Below are positions 1-9,185 of a stretch of 64,000 nt of DNA, in pieces; the stretch's first letter is position 1; every line of letters begins with the position of its first letter. The DNA comes from an uncultured Paracoccaceae bacterium (lineage in GTDB: Bacteria; Pseudomonadota; Alphaproteobacteria; Rhodobacterales; Rhodobacteraceae). Made by a program: the position numbers and the translations under genes. Location of the stretch: positions 7,501 to 71,500 of the forward strand of contig CANMQX010000012.1 of the NCBI GenBank assembly GCA_947500135.1, in the 5' to 3' direction. A model generated the notes under the pieces. It saw only the letters and a program-made list of their open reading frames with translations. It was not told the DNA's origin and made no database searches.

Positions 1-670
1 CCCAGTCCGACATCGCGCCTTCGGTCATGGACACAAACAATGTGCAAACGGCGATGAACCCCAACCTGATCGGCAAAGCGCGCAATCGGCGGCGTGGCGG
101 GGCGGGCCCACCCTCCTGCCCTGCCAGACGTTCCAGCGACAAGGCCGCCCAGATCCCCAGCACCGCAGAGGGTACACCTATATAGACGACCGCCAGCAAC
201 GGCGGCACCGATGGCATCAGCGCGATCAGCAATGACCCCACCATCACGCCCAGCGCCCAAAACCCGTGGCATCTGCTCATCACTGTCAGGCCGCGCTGCT
301 TTTCCAACCGGCCTGCGTAGACATTCAGACCGACCTGCAACATCGCAACGACAGAGCCATACAAGACAAGGGTCATGAACAGGCTGGCCAACCCGGTGGC
401 CAGCAATGGTAGGCACAGCACCAGCACTTGTATCGGAAAGGCCACCGCCAGCACCCGGCGCGGTCCCACCCGCGACATCAACCAGCCCGCCACCTGCAAA
501 CTTGGGATCACACCAACGGGCATACCCAGCAGTGCAATCGCCAACTGCGCCTTGTTCAGGGCAAGCTGTTCTTTCACAAAAGGGATCAGCGCCAGCCACG
601 CGCCGAACGGCAACGGTTCCAGCGCGAATACGAACATGGTCAAAAGGACGGTTTTACGGGTGTCTGTCAT
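1..670 (-). CDS. MFS transporter (YbjJ-like), C-terminus cut by window edge
   Basis: N-terminal 223 residues of a major facilitator superfamily transporter; the rest lies beyond base 1. The translation starts MTDTRKTVLLTMFVFALEP and shows about six hydrophobic segments, a basic cytoplasmic loop after the second helix (MSRVGPRRV, the MFS motif-A region), and a TEGAMSDW motif at the window edge. An E-G-A-M-x-D-W motif at the start of the second half is typical of the YbjJ/fucose-permease-like branch, so a sugar or small-metabolite carrier or exporter is likely; the substrate cannot be read. Starts 36 bases downstream of msrQ on the same strand. Confidence 0.8.
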   Translation of the reverse strand, partial: MTDTRKTVLLTMFVFALEPLPFGAWLALIPFVKEQLALNKAQLAIALLGMPVGVIPSLQVAGWLMSRVGPRRVLAVAFPIQVLVLCLPLLATGLASLFMTLVLYGSVVAMLQVGLNVYAGRLEKQRGLTVMSRCHGFWALGVMVGSLLIALMPSVPPLLAVVYIGVPSAVLGIWAALSLERLAGQEGGPAPPRRRLRALPIRLGFIAVCTLFVSMTEGAMSDW

Positions 671-706
671 GCCGCGACCTTAGCGGCAGTTTTGGGAATG
701 GAAAGG

Positions 707-1315
707 TCAGGCGATTGCCCGGGCGCGACCCCATTTCATCCGGGCGAATATCAGCCCCAGGATCACCGCCAGATAGACAAGCGGTTCAATCTGAAAACCC
801 TTGACCAGCCAAAGGTAATGCACCGCCCCCAGCACCGCGATTGGATAGGTCAGCTTGTGCAGTTTGCGCCACGTCGCGGCCCCCAGTTTGCGCAGCGACA
901 GATTGTTGGATGTGACCGCCAGCGGGATCATCAGGATAAAGCCCGCCATCCCGATGGTCACGTAAGGCCGTTTGACGATTTCGGTCCAAACCCGTTCAAG
1001 CGAATGTACGTCCAACACAGCCCAAACCATGAAATGCGCAAGGATGACGAAAAACGCGCTGACACCAATGGCCCGCCGAAATTTCAGCAAGTTCACACCG
1101 GTCAAATTGCGCAGGGGTGTCACCAACAAACCCGCCACCATCAACTGCAGACCCAACTCGCCATATGCGCGCTCTAACCTGTTGATCGGCTCGACCCCCA
1201 AACGACCTGTATTGGCAAGATGAAACATCCACGCGACCCAAGCTGCAGTGGCGACATAGATCAGCCAGGCAGGCAGCTTGCGAAGCAGGTCATTGATGGT
1301 TTGGGATAGGGTCAC
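707..1315 (-). CDS. msrQ: MsrQ, haem-binding membrane subunit of the MsrPQ methionine sulfoxide reductase
   Basis: A 202-residue integral membrane protein of the ferric reductase-like transmembrane family (YedZ). It passes electrons from the respiratory chain through b haem to periplasmic MsrP. About six hydrophobic helices are visible, with candidate haem ligands in AHFMVWAVLDVHSL, KLHKLTYPI and LGAVHYLWLV. The length fits the family (about 200). It follows msrP by 52 bases on the same strand, the usual msrP-msrQ order. The assignment rests on the histidine pattern plus the neighbour. Confidence 0.93.
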   Translation of the reverse strand: MTLSQTINDLLRKLPAWLIYVATAAWVAWMFHLANTGRLGVEPINRLERAYGELGLQLMVAGLLVTPLRNLTGVNLLKFRRAIGVSAFFVILAHFMVWAVLDVHSLERVWTEIVKRPYVTIGMAGFILMIPLAVTSNNLSLRKLGAATWRKLHKLTYPIAVLGAVHYLWLVKGFQIEPLVYLAVILGLIFARMKWGRARAIA

Positions 1316-1367
1316 GCGGGTTTCCGAAATACAGTTGTATATGTTATATATAGTGTGCAGGGCCGAC

Positions 1368-2270
1368 CTAGTAGAATTCCGTCAGGTCCATGCCTTCATA
1401 CAGGCTGGCGACCTCTTCTTCGTAACCGTTGAACATCAACGTATCCACGCGTGGGGCAAACAGGCCGCCACCGATGCGGCGTTCGGATGCCTGGCTCCAA
1501 CGTGGGTGGCTGACTTCGGGGTTCACATTACTATAGAACCCATATTCGCGCTCGTTGGCCTTGTTCCAGCTGGTGGGCGGTTCTTCATCCGTGAGGGTGA
1601 TCCCAACAATCGACTTGATCGATTTGAAACCATATTTCCACGGCACAACCAAACGGATCGGCGCGCCGTTCTGATTGGCAATCGGGTCACCATATATACC
1701 TGTCGCCATAATAGTCAGGGGATGCATCGCCTCGTCCAAACGCAGACCTTCGACATAGGGGAAGTCCAGAACGCGGCGCTGCACGCCGATCATGTTTTCC
1801 GGCTGCACCACGGTTTCAAAGGCCACATATTTCGCGCCTTCCTGCACACCGACCTTGTTCAGGATATCGGCCAGCTCAATCCCGTTCCATGGGATAACCA
1901 TCGACCACGCCTCGACACAGCGGAACCGGTAGATACGATCTTCGACCGTCAGCCCATCCAACAGATCGGCCAGCGCATAATCACCCGGGCTATCGACCAT
2001 GCCATCAACCTTGATCGACCAAGGCGCTGTAACCAGTTGATGGGCATTGCGCGCCGGGTCTTCCTTGCCGGTCCCGAATTCATAGTAGTTGTTGTAGCTG
2101 GTGATCTCTTCCAGTGTATTGGGTTCCAACGCATCTTGTGCCGCAGCTTGCCCAGTCAAACCAATCGCGCCAAGGCCAACAGTACCTGCCAAAATCTGGC
2201 GGCGGTTCAGATATGCTGCCTTTGGGGTGACGTCAGCACGCGTCAGGTTATTGGTCCAGCGATATGCCAT
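1368..2270 (-). CDS. msrP: MsrP, periplasmic protein-methionine-sulfoxide reductase, molybdopterin subunit
   Basis: A 300-residue molybdoenzyme that reduces methionine sulfoxide in oxidised periplasmic proteins. A twin-arginine signal is visible ([17 protein letters not shown] followed by AQA), so it is exported folded by Tat. The sulfite-oxidase fold carries the Mo-ligating cysteine in [25 protein letters not shown] near the C-terminus is also typical of YedY. The ATG at 2270 has GGAG seven bases upstream. It precedes msrQ. A 7-bp hairpin at 2293-2314 lies in its leader region. Confidence 0.95.
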   Translation of the reverse strand: MAYRWTNNLTRADVTPKAAYLNRRQILAGTVGLGAIGLTGQAAAQDALEPNTLEEITSYNNYYEFGTGKEDPARNAHQLVTAPWSIKVDGMVDSPGDYALADLLDGLTVEDRIYRFRCVEAWSMVIPWNGIELADILNKVGVQEGAKYVAFETVVQPENMIGVQRRVLDFPYVEGLRLDEAMHPLTIMATGIYGDPIANQNGAPIRLVVPWKYGFKSIKSIVGITLTDEEPPTSWNKANEREYGFYSNVNPEVSHPRWSQASERRIGGGLFAPRVDTLMFNGYEEEVASLYEGMDLTEFY

Positions 2271-2292
2271 TTCGGGCTCCGATCATTTCAAG

Positions 2293-2314
2293 TCTGCCCA
2301 TCATATAGGGCAGA
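2293..2314. other. Hairpin in the msrP leader
   Basis: TCTGCCC (2293-2299), an 8-base AT-rich loop, then GGGCAGA (2308-2314). It sits 23-44 bases upstream of the msrP start in the 279-base gap shared with the divergent fasciclin gene. It has no long T tract on the msrP side, so an operator or leader structure is as likely as a terminator. No other clear site was found in this gap. Confidence 0.35.
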
Positions 2315-2549
2315 AGTTTTGAAAGGTGTCTCACGATGGCGCCAACTGATTGAAATACTCGTAATTTTTCCCGTCTTTCTAACGGATTATCACAGAACTG
2401 TGACTGGAAATTCGAAAACGGCACGGCTTAGCGCGATCAAACCTGTCGTCAAATCGGGTCAGCGATTATCCCCTGTGATCCAGCGCCCCAATCCTCCGTA
2501 GAAAGCTCGATGCCGAAAGAAATGGCATTTCCCAAATGAGGAGAAATAA

Positions 2550-3026
2550 ATGCTACGCAGAACTTTTATCGCACTTGCCGCAACGACTGCCATGGCAACA
2601 TCCGCCTTTGCTGACGGTCACAGCAAGGACATCGTGGACACAGCCGTTGAAGCCGGATCGTTCACAACATTGGTCGCCGCTGTCGAAGCCGCCGGTCTTG
2701 TTGACACATTGAAAGGCGAAGGTCCGTTCACTGTGTTCGCCCCAACGGACGAAGCATTTGCAGCCCTGCCCGAAGGCACAGTCGAAGGTCTGCTTGCTGA
2801 TCCAGAGGCGCTGACCGCAATTCTGACTTACCACGTTGTCCCCGGCAAAGTGATGTCAACTGACCTCAGCGATGGTATGACAGCCGCCACCGTCAATGGC
2901 GCGGATGTGACCATTCAAACCGAAGGTGGTGTCATGGTGAATGACGCAACTGTCGCCGCTGCGGATGTTGAGGCATCGAACGGCGTGATCCATGTCATCG
3001 ACAAAGTGATCCTGCCACCAAGCTAA
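2550..3026 (+). CDS. Secreted single-domain fasciclin (FAS1) protein
   Basis: A 158-residue protein with a Sec signal peptide ([20 protein letters not shown], cleavage about residue 21) and one FAS1 domain of about 130 residues. Both FAS1 hallmarks are present: the H1-like [15 protein letters not shown] and the H2-like [11 protein letters not shown], ending in [16 protein letters not shown]1 domains are adhesion or surface-interaction modules; bacterial members are often stress-induced. The start ATG follows AGGAG by about 8 bases. Its own terminator at 3039-3071 separates it from the larger FAS1-RTX gene. Confidence 0.92.
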   Translation: MLRRTFIALAATTAMATSAFADGHSKDIVDTAVEAGSFTTLVAAVEAAGLVDTLKGEGPFTVFAPTDEAFAALPEGTVEGLLADPEALTAILTYHVVPGKVMSTDLSDGMTAATVNGADVTIQTEGGVMVNDATVAAADVEASNGVIHVIDKVILPPS

Positions 3027-3038
3027 ACAACAACTTCA

Positions 3039-3071
3039 GGGCGGTTCCAAAACGGGCCGCCCTTTTCTTTT
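3039..3071 (+). terminator. Rho-independent terminator after the FAS1 gene
   Basis: GGGCGG (3039-3044) pairs with CCGCCC (3057-3062), followed by TTTTCTTTT. It ends transcription 13 bases after the FAS1 stop codon. Confidence 0.8.
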
Positions 3072-3096
3072 CAATTCACTATGGGAGGGGCAAACC

Positions 3097-5673
3097 ATGG
3101 CAACCTTTGTTGGCATCGCCACCACGAATTCTGACTTTAGCATCCTTGTCGCCGCACTCGGGTTCATTGACGACAATCTGGAAGGGTTCAACCTTGTTGC
3201 GACGCTGAATGATCCCGCTCAGTCGCTGACGGTCTTTGCACCGACAAACGCGGCCTTTGGCCAATTGGCCGCCGATCTGGGCTTTGACGGTGACACCGGT
3301 GATGCGACTGCGGTCACCACATTCCTTGTCGAAAACGTGGACGTTGAAACGCTGAATGCGGTCGTCACTTATCATGTCGCGGATGGTGTGTTGAAAGATG
3401 TCGACATCGCTGCCGCCGGTAACGTCACCACATTGCAGGGCGGCACCATTGGCGCAGACAACCTGCCAGCCCTGACCGATGCGGAGCCTGACCTGGCTGA
3501 CCCGACGCTGGTGGATACCAATATCCTTGCTGATAATGGCGTCTTGCACATCATCGACCGCGTATTGCTGCCCATCGATCTGCCGGGCAATGAACCTGCT
3601 CACGACCCAACAATTGCTGGCATCGCCACAGGCAATCCTGACTTCAGCATTCTTGTTGCGGCGTTGCAGTATATTGATGCCAATCTTGAAGGGTCCGACC
3701 TTGTTGGCGCGTTGTCGAACGCCGACGCATCGCTGACTGTCTTTGCCCCAACAAACGCCGCCTTTGGCCAACTGGCGGCCGATCTGGGCTTTGATGGTGA
3801 CACAGGCGACACCGCAGCGGTTACAACTTTCCTCGTTGAGAATGTGGATGTCGGAACGCTGAACGCCGTAGTAACCTATCACGTCGCTGGTGGTGCCTTG
3901 ACTGCCGCCGATATCGCCGCCGCCGGGTCCGTTGACACCCTGCAAGGTGGCAGCATCGGTGCTGGCAGCCTGCCCGCGCTGGTGGATTTGGAACCTGATC
4001 TGGCCGACCCGACCCTTGTCGCCACAGACATTCCGGCGGCGAATGGTGTGGTGCATGTCATCGACCGCGTTTTGCTGCCCATTGACCTGCCTGGGAACGA
4101 ACCCGCAGAGCCGACAATCGTCGACATCGCACTGGATAATCCGGACTTCAGCATCCTTGTCGCGGCCCTGCAATATATCGACGCGAACCTCGAAGGGTCT
4201 GATTTGGTTGGAACTTTGGCGAATGCCGACGCATCGCTGACCGTGTTTGCACCCAATAACGCGGCCTTTGGCCAACTGGCTGCTGATCTGGGATTTGATG
4301 GCGATACATCGGATGCCGGGGCCGTCACAACCTTCCTTGTTGAAAACGTGGATGTCGGAACGCTGAACACGGTTGTGACCTATCATGTGTCCGGCGGGGC
4401 ACAGACGGCTGCGGACATCGCCGCAGCTGGTAGCGTCCAAACCATTCAAGGTGGCGTCATCGGTGCAGGCGAATTGCCCACCCTAACCGACCTAGAACCG
4501 GACCTGATTGACCCGTCTTTGGTGGCCACCGATATCGCCGCATCCAACGGCATTATCCATGTGATTGACCGGGTTTTGTTGCCTGTTGATCTGCCGGGCA
4601 ATGAAGCGCCAAGCATCACCGAAATCGTGGCTGAGTCTGGTGAAGGCTTTGACGACAACGGTGCGGATTTTGATATTCTGCTGGAAGCTGTCAAAACCGC
4701 TGGGCTGGCCGAAACGCTGGCGGATGCCGATGTGGACCTGACGGTCTTTGCCCCCACCGACGACGCCTTTGTCAAACTGGCGCAGGATGTTGGTTTCCAT
4801 GGCGCGGATGAGGCGGGTGCATGGAACTATCTGGTTGATGTGCTGACCGTTGTGGGCAAGGGCGATCCGATCCCATTGTTGACCGATGTGCTGACCTATC
4901 ATGTGTCGGGCCAGTCATTGCAGGCCAGTCAGGTGCTGGGGCTTGAAAATATCGAGACCCTGCAAGGCGGCACGGTTGAGGTCTCCGGCACCAGCCTGAT
5001 CGACAATGATCCCGATAGCCCGGATGCCAACCTGATCGCCACTGATATCCAAGCCAATAATGGCATCGTCCATGTCATTGATGAGGTCTTGATCCCCGCC
5101 GATCTGCTGGCCGGGAAGAATGTCGATCTGAAAATCGGTGATGACGGACGCGACTATTTCTATACCGGGCGCGGCGATGATTTTGTCAGCGGCAAAGGTG
5201 GTAACGACTTTATTTTGTTGGGGTCTGGTGACGATGTCGGGCTTGGCGGTGACGGGCGCGACCTGATCAGCGGCTGGCGCGGCGATGACCATGTCGACGG
5301 TGGCAATGGCAATGACCGTGTCTATGGCGGGTCGGGCGATGACACCGTCAAAGGGGGTGCCGGCCATGACCGGCTGTTTGGCGGATCAGGCGATGATATG
5401 ATCGAAGGCGGCACCGGGCACGACTCCATCTATGGTGGGCGCGGCGCAGACACGTTCATCTTTAATGAGGGCGATGGGCGCGACAAGATCCGTGACTTCA
5501 ATACCCATCAGGACCAGATCGACCTAAGCGATTTTGGATTTGACGGAATTGAAAATCTGGACATCTCGGGCAACTGGTTCCGCACCCATATCGATCTGGG
5601 TGATGGGGACAGTATTGACCTGTCATGGGTCCGCGCCTCCAGCCTGACCGAAGACAATTTCATCTTTGGTTAA
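3097..5673 (+). CDS. Four-FAS1-domain RTX protein, probable type I secreted adhesin
   Basis: An 858-residue acidic protein with no N-terminal signal peptide. Four FAS1 domains lie at about residues 3-170, 171-338, 339-502 and 503-680. The first three are near copies (TVFAPTNAAFGQLAADLGF, TFLVENVD, NAVVTYHV, HIIDRVLLPIDLPGNE); the fourth is divergent and longer. Residues about 685-790 hold glycine-aspartate RTX nonapeptides (GGSGDDTVKGG and similar), followed by ADTFIFNEGDGRDKIRDF and an acidic tail. That C-terminal layout matches calcium-binding type I secretion substrates. Inferred role: a secreted or surface-held adhesin. No T1SS genes are in the window. GGGAGG precedes the ATG. Confidence 0.9.
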   Translation: MATFVGIATTNSDFSILVAALGFIDDNLEGFNLVATLNDPAQSLTVFAPTNAAFGQLAADLGFDGDTGDATAVTTFLVENVDVETLNAVVTYHVADGVLKDVDIAAAGNVTTLQGGTIGADNLPALTDAEPDLADPTLVDTNILADNGVLHIIDRVLLPIDLPGNEPAHDPTIAGIATGNPDFSILVAALQYIDANLEGSDLVGALSNADASLTVFAPTNAAFGQLAADLGFDGDTGDTAAVTTFLVENVDVGTLNAVVTYHVAGGALTAADIAAAGSVDTLQGGSIGAGSLPALVDLEPDLADPTLVATDIPAANGVVHVIDRVLLPIDLPGNEPAEPTIVDIALDNPDFSILVAALQYIDANLEGSDLVGTLANADASLTVFAPNNAAFGQLAADLGFDGDTSDAGAVTTFLVENVDVGTLNTVVTYHVSGGAQTAADIAAAGSVQTIQGGVIGAGELPTLTDLEPDLIDPSLVATDIAASNGIIHVIDRVLLPVDLPGNEAPSITEIVAESGEGFDDNGADFDILLEAVKTAGLAETLADADVDLTVFAPTDDAFVKLAQDVGFHGADEAGAWNYLVDVLTVVGKGDPIPLLTDVLTYHVSGQSLQASQVLGLENIETLQGGTVEVSGTSLIDNDPDSPDANLIATDIQANNGIVHVIDEVLIPADLLAGKNVDLKIGDDGRDYFYTGRGDDFVSGKGGNDFILLGSGDDVGLGGDGRDLISGWRGDDHVDGGNGNDRVYGGSGDDTVKGGAGHDRLFGGSGDDMIEGGTGHDSIYGGRGADTFIFNEGDGRDKIRDFNTHQDQIDLSDFGFDGIENLDISGNWFRTHIDLGDGDSIDLSWVRASSLTEDNFIFG

Positions 5674-5682
5674 GACACAAAA

Positions 5683-5712
5683 AAAAGGCCCCGCATCGTC
5701 GGGGCCTTTTTT
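5683..5712 (+). terminator. Rho-independent terminator after the FAS1-RTX gene
   Basis: AAAAGGCCCC (5683-5692), an 8-base loop, then GGGGCCTTTT (5701-5710) and further T. The A and T flanks make it usable on both strands. Confidence 0.9.
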
Positions 5713-6258
5713 CGGGGCCCGCGCAACGTTCGGTGGTGTTGCGGAACCCCTACCGGACGTTGGTCACCTCGAACTTCCGCGAATCAATCGTTAACGCAGG
5801 AAAAACAGGCAAAATGGACGGTCTGCAAAGCGTCAGCGAGACGTCGGCAAAACGTCGGACCCCGTCGCCGGGATTTGCATGATGAACGCAGCGCGCGGTG
5901 CGAAGGTTAATATGGCGTTTAGTTTATGCTGTTGCGCAGCTTCAGACGCTCTGACCTTCACGCCATCAAATAGCCCATGCTGTTACAATGCGCTTTGCTA
6001 TCAAACTGGATTGGTGGTTCCGTGACGTGCAGGTGTTGAGTGTCCTCGCGGAACTTCAGGTCGATGCCAGCGTCAAGAAAACGGGAACTTCCTAAGCGAC
6101 GCACACGAGTTTTTGATGGTTTATCTGTTTGTTTTATAATGATTTTTACATGAAAGAAGGTTGGCCAGAAACTGGCCAACCAAGTATCAACTTATGTCAC
6201 TCACTGCAGACGGCCGAGGCGATGCCCGACAATCTTCAGGCGTCCAAGATTTGTGAAC
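5713..6258. other. 546-base region without a convincing gene
   Basis: Composition is mixed and includes an AT-rich stretch near 6110-6150. A 73-codon open frame on the minus strand (5958-6179) has no ribosome binding site and no recognisable motif; it may be a decayed gene end. No tRNA, riboswitch or insertion sequence end was recognised. The CsbD gene ends at the right edge. Confidence 0.4.
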
Positions 6259-6456
6259 TCAGTGCGCGTTCAGGAAGGCTTCCACCTCCTCCTTCGCTTC
6301 TTCTTTGGTTTTACCGTATTTCGCTTGGATCTTACCTTCCAATGCTTCGCGGTCGCCATTCACTTCGGCGACTTCGTCATCGGTCAGTTCGCCCCATTTC
6401 GCCTTGACGTCGCCCGAAAACTCTTTCCATTTGCCTTCGATTTGATCCCAATTCAT
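6259..6456 (-). CDS. CsbD family stress protein
   Basis: A 65-residue hydrophilic protein beginning MNWDQIEGKWKEFSGDVKAK, the classic CsbD start (W-x-x-I-x-G-x-W-K), and continuing with KWGELTDDEVAEVNGDRE and a C-terminal helix. CsbD-like proteins are small, abundant general-stress proteins of unknown biochemical action. The ATG has GAAAGGA about 8 bases upstream. A perfect EcfG-type promoter (6517-6541) lies about 60 bases upstream inside the end of the MATE gene, so it can be transcribed on its own. Confidence 0.95.
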   Translation of the reverse strand: MNWDQIEGKWKEFSGDVKAKWGELTDDEVAEVNGDREALEGKIQAKYGKTKEEAKEEVEAFLNAH

Positions 6457-6514
6457 CGCTTTATCCTTTCTAGATATTTGCTTATCGGCCCGCCCGAGGA
6501 CGGCTTGTGATGGC

Positions 6515-7909
6515 TCAACGCGCCGAAGCCATTTCCGTTCCGCTGAAACCGGCATCAGAGGTCATTCTTTTCAACCACCAGACAGCAAAGGCGGCGACCG
6601 CAGCGCCGCTCACCGCGTTGGCGACAGCGATAGCCAAAAAGACGGCCCAGGATTGGGCAAGCATTGCTGCCAGAAATGAGAGTGGAACGTAAAGAAGCGC
6701 TGTCCGCGTCAGGTAGAACGCCAAACCAACCTGCGACTTTCCAAGCGCGTTATAGGCCCCGGCTGCGATGATCACCATGCCGTAACCCCAGACGCTGAGC
6801 GGGATGATGGATAGATAAAGTGATGCGGTTCGGATGACATCGGCATCACCGGTAAACAGCCCAACGATGGCCTCTGCAAATACCCAAAAGAAGACCGCCA
6901 GCACAATCGCCCAACATGCACAGATGGCATAGCTGATCTTGAGCGCGCGAATAATGCGGTCGAGTTTTGACGCACCCCAGTTCTGACCGGTAAATGGCCC
7001 AATGGCCGAAGACAAAGCCAGCATCGGGATCACTGATAGCGACTCGATCCGCGTTGCTACGCCGAAACCCGCAACAACTGTGTCCCCAAACGTGGCAAGG
7101 ATCGATGTGACGATCGCAATTCCGATGGGGTTTACGGCATTCCCAAAGGATGCGGGTATCCCAACGACAAGAACCCGTTTCCATGACCGATACAGATCGC
7201 CGATGGGTGGAAGCTTCATCGTGAGCATCTGTTCACGCCACGCGACAAGTAGGAAAGCGCCAACAAGTGTAAACAGCCAGGCGACAAGCGTGCCCAAGGC
7301 CGCGCCTTCGATATCCATGGCGGGGATCGGACCCCAGCCAAATATAAGGATTGGCGTCACACTGATATTGATCAGCGCCGACCCGACCATAACCGCGCTA
7401 GGCCAAAACGCATCACCGACCGCGCGCACGATGGAGTTCGCCACGATGGGCACGACCAGCAGTGGAATGGCCAGGAACCAAATCTGCATGTAGCGCCGAA
7501 CCATGTCGAGCACGTCGCCTTTGGCACCCAGCAGCCCGAATAACCAATCGATCGAAAAATAGCCTGCTGTGGCGACCATCATGACCAGAATGATGGCAAG
7601 AACGATGCTGTCGGTGGCAAGTCGCTTGGCGTCTTTGGTGTCCTTTGACCCCACCGCGCGCGACACCACGGATGATGCGCCTGCACCAAGCCCGATAGCC
7701 AGACTGGAGACAGAAAGCGTCACTGGGAAGGTGAAAGACAGGGCCGTTAGTTGTTGTGTGCCAAGCTGCCCGACATAATAGGTATCGACAAGCGAGACCG
7801 AGATGACCGCGACGATCCCGAGCACCATCGGCCCTGCAAGGCGCAGCAAATTAATCCATACCGGATCCGTTGTCAGATTTCTTGAGTCGCTCACGCCTGT
7901 CCCCTGCAT
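6515..7909 (-). CDS. MATE family efflux transporter
   Basis: About 464 residues with twelve hydrophobic segments in two similar halves, characteristic of MATE (NorM/DinF-type) cation-coupled drug exporters. Typical stretches are LLRLAGPMVLGIVAVISVS and PMLALSSAIGPFTGQNWGA; the latter matches the conserved Q-N motif region of the second half. The ATG at 7909 is preferred over an upstream TTG at 7939 because GGA lies just before it, but the start is uncertain. It follows the topoisomerase gene closely and shares its orientation. The substrate is unknown. Confidence 0.88.
   Translation of the reverse strand: MQGTGVSDSRNLTTDPVWINLLRLAGPMVLGIVAVISVSLVDTYYVGQLGTQQLTALSFTFPVTLSVSSLAIGLGAGASSVVSRAVGSKDTKDAKRLATDSIVLAIILVMMVATAGYFSIDWLFGLLGAKGDVLDMVRRYMQIWFLAIPLLVVPIVANSIVRAVGDAFWPSAVMVGSALINISVTPILIFGWGPIPAMDIEGAALGTLVAWLFTLVGAFLLVAWREQMLTMKLPPIGDLYRSWKRVLVVGIPASFGNAVNPIGIAIVTSILATFGDTVVAGFGVATRIESLSVIPMLALSSAIGPFTGQNWGASKLDRIIRALKISYAICACWAIVLAVFFWVFAEAIVGLFTGDADVIRTASLYLSIIPLSVWGYGMVIIAAGAYNALGKSQVGLAFYLTRTALLYVPLSFLAAMLAQSWAVFLAIAVANAVSGAAVAAFAVWWLKRMTSDAGFSGTEMASAR
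6517..6541 (-). promoter_or_regulatory. EcfG-type (general stress sigma) promoter for csbD
   Basis: Read on the minus strand: -35 GGAAC (6541-6537), 16-base spacer, -10 CGTT (6520-6517). This matches the alphaproteobacterial EcfG consensus exactly. It overlaps the 3' end of the MATE gene and would give a leader of about 50 bases before the CsbD start at 6456. Confidence 0.75.
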
Positions 7910-7945
7910 TACGTCCGGGACATAACGTGGCAATGTCAAATTGGT

Positions 7946-8911
7946 TCAATTATTTTCCAGATAGCCCAGCATGCGTTGTTCAGCGACCCGCAGATCGCTG
8001 TGTTTGACGGCCTTGGGCAGGGTGAAATCCTGACCCGCCAGTTCGATGATATCGGGATGGATGTAACTGTTTCGTGCGATAGTTGCGGTGTTGTGAAGTC
8101 GCTTTGCAGCCGCCTCTGACATCGCCTTGATCGTGGTTGGCCCGGTTTCGGCAGTTTCAAAGGCGGCAAGCGTGCCTGCCCAAGTACGAAAGGTCTTGGC
8201 GGTTGTGTCGTCATCTCCTGCGGCATCGGCGATGTAGCGGTTGAGTGTTTCAGAACCAAGCGTTTGTGGCTGCCCATCGTCATCAATCCACGACAGCAGC
8301 GAAGCGCCCGGCAGATCACCGATCTTGTTCAAGACACGCGCCAGTGTCCGGTCCGCCAGTTGTCGGCGCACCCGTTTTCCGCCTTTTGCAGTATACCGCA
8401 AGGCAATCATGTTCCCCGTCATGTTGACATGACGGTTGCGTAGGGTCAGCGCACCGTAGCTGCCATTTTCGCGGGTATAGGCCTCATTCCCGACGCGCAT
8501 GGCAAGCCGATCGATCATTGCAACTGCACTTGCCAGGGCAAAGGTCTTTTCGCCAACCTCATAAGATAAATCACGCCTGACTTTGCGGCGAATACCGGGC
8601 AGTTGATGACCAAAATCCACCAACTTGTCGAACTTTGTCTGGGCTTGTGCGGCGGTCCAGTCAGGATGATAGCGATATTGTTTGCGGTCTTTATCGTCTC
8701 GCCCGGTTGCCTGCAGGTGGCCCTGCGGCAGTGGACACATCCACACATCGCGATAGGCTGGCGGGACAGCCAGCGCCACAAGACGTTTGCGCTCAACCGC
8801 GTCGTCGATATTCGTGCCATCAGGGGCGAAATAGGCAAAGTCACGTCCCCGCTTTCGCCGCTGAATGCCGGGCTGGTCGTCGGGATAATATATCAATCCA
8901 CGATCTGTCAC
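7946..8911 (-). CDS. DNA topoisomerase IB (poxvirus type)
   Basis: A 321-residue eukaryote/poxvirus-like type IB topoisomerase, which relaxes supercoils through a 3'-phosphotyrosyl intermediate. Active-site elements are visible in order: RVGNEAY (first Arg), YTAKGGKRVRR (Lys), FRTWAGTLAAF (second Arg region), and RNSYIHPDII with the catalytic Tyr near residue 288. The N-terminus (YYPDDQPGIQRRKRGRDFAY) is the usual bacterial form. Its ATG overlaps the DUF2945 stop by four bases (ATGA), so translation is coupled. In alphaproteobacteria such genes often belong to the general stress regulon, consistent with the promoter at 9150-9174. Confidence 0.93.
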   Translation of the reverse strand: MTDRGLIYYPDDQPGIQRRKRGRDFAYFAPDGTNIDDAVERKRLVALAVPPAYRDVWMCPLPQGHLQATGRDDKDRKQYRYHPDWTAAQAQTKFDKLVDFGHQLPGIRRKVRRDLSYEVGEKTFALASAVAMIDRLAMRVGNEAYTRENGSYGALTLRNRHVNMTGNMIALRYTAKGGKRVRRQLADRTLARVLNKIGDLPGASLLSWIDDDGQPQTLGSETLNRYIADAAGDDDTTAKTFRTWAGTLAAFETAETGPTTIKAMSEAAAKRLHNTATIARNSYIHPDIIELAGQDFTLPKAVKHSDLRVAEQRMLGYLENN

Positions 8912-9120
8912 GCCTTGCTGACCTCGGACGCGAGTTTCAACACCGCATCCCCATCCTCTTGTTCAATGTAAAGCGCGTTGTCGTCATCTGATCCGTTGCG
9001 GGTCACCTCGGTGCCTTTGATAGTGCGGGTAATCGGTTTGGCATATGTCTTTTCTACCGTCCCGGCAGCCGTGCCGTTGCCCCAGTTCCATTTGACCTTG
9101 TCGCCGACTTGAAGTGTCAT
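8908..9120 (-). CDS. DUF2945 (hypervirulence-associated TUDOR-like domain) protein
   Basis: A 70-residue protein beginning MTLQVGDKVKWNWGNGTAAG and continuing GTVEKTYAKPITRTIKGTEVTRNGS, the signature of the DUF2945 TUDOR-like fold. Function is unknown; small DUF2945 proteins commonly sit in stress-induced operons. The ATG at 9120 is preferred because GGAG lies 6 bases upstream. It is translationally coupled to the topoisomerase and expressed from an EcfG-type promoter 30 bases upstream. Confidence 0.88.
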   Translation of the reverse strand: MTLQVGDKVKWNWGNGTAAGTVEKTYAKPITRTIKGTEVTRNGSDDDNALYIEQEDGDAVLKLASEVSKA

Positions 9121-9149
9121 CCACGTCTCCATTATCGCTTGTAAGGCTA

Positions 9150-9174
9150 AACGCAGATATCCGCTGTGGGTTCC
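9150..9174 (-). promoter_or_regulatory. EcfG-type promoter for DUF2945-topoisomerase IB
   Basis: Minus strand: GGAAC (9174-9170), 16-base spacer, CGTT (9153-9150). The predicted start site lies about 20 bases before the DUF2945 ATG. It is an exact consensus match with the same spacing as the csbD and mscS promoters. Confidence 0.75.
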
Positions 9175-9185
9175 GCGCGCCTGTC

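Noticed and set aside
94..1223. Several plus-strand open frames, one of 249 codons
   Set aside because: They lie antisense to the MFS and msrQ genes, are low-complexity and rich in Pro/Arg/Gln, and have no motifs; they are shadows of high-GC coding DNA.
3079..4449. 456-codon minus-strand open frame
   Set aside because: It is antisense to the repeated FAS1 domains. Its apparent internal repeats mirror the FAS1 repeats, and it lacks a ribosome binding site and a plausible fold.
3100..5120. Regular repeats of about 500 bases that could suggest CRISPR or satellite DNA
   Set aside because: They are in-frame protein domain duplications (FAS1) with coding constraint, not short direct repeats with unique spacers.
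6051..6075. GGAAC-N16-CGTC on the plus strand, similar to an EcfG promoter
   Set aside because: No plus-strand gene follows it, and the -10 element has a mismatch; judged a chance match.
5958..6179. 73-codon minus-strand open frame in the 5.7-6.3 kb gap
   Set aside because: No Shine-Dalgarno sequence, no recognisable motif, and irregular composition. Possibly a decayed gene end, but not supportable as a gene.
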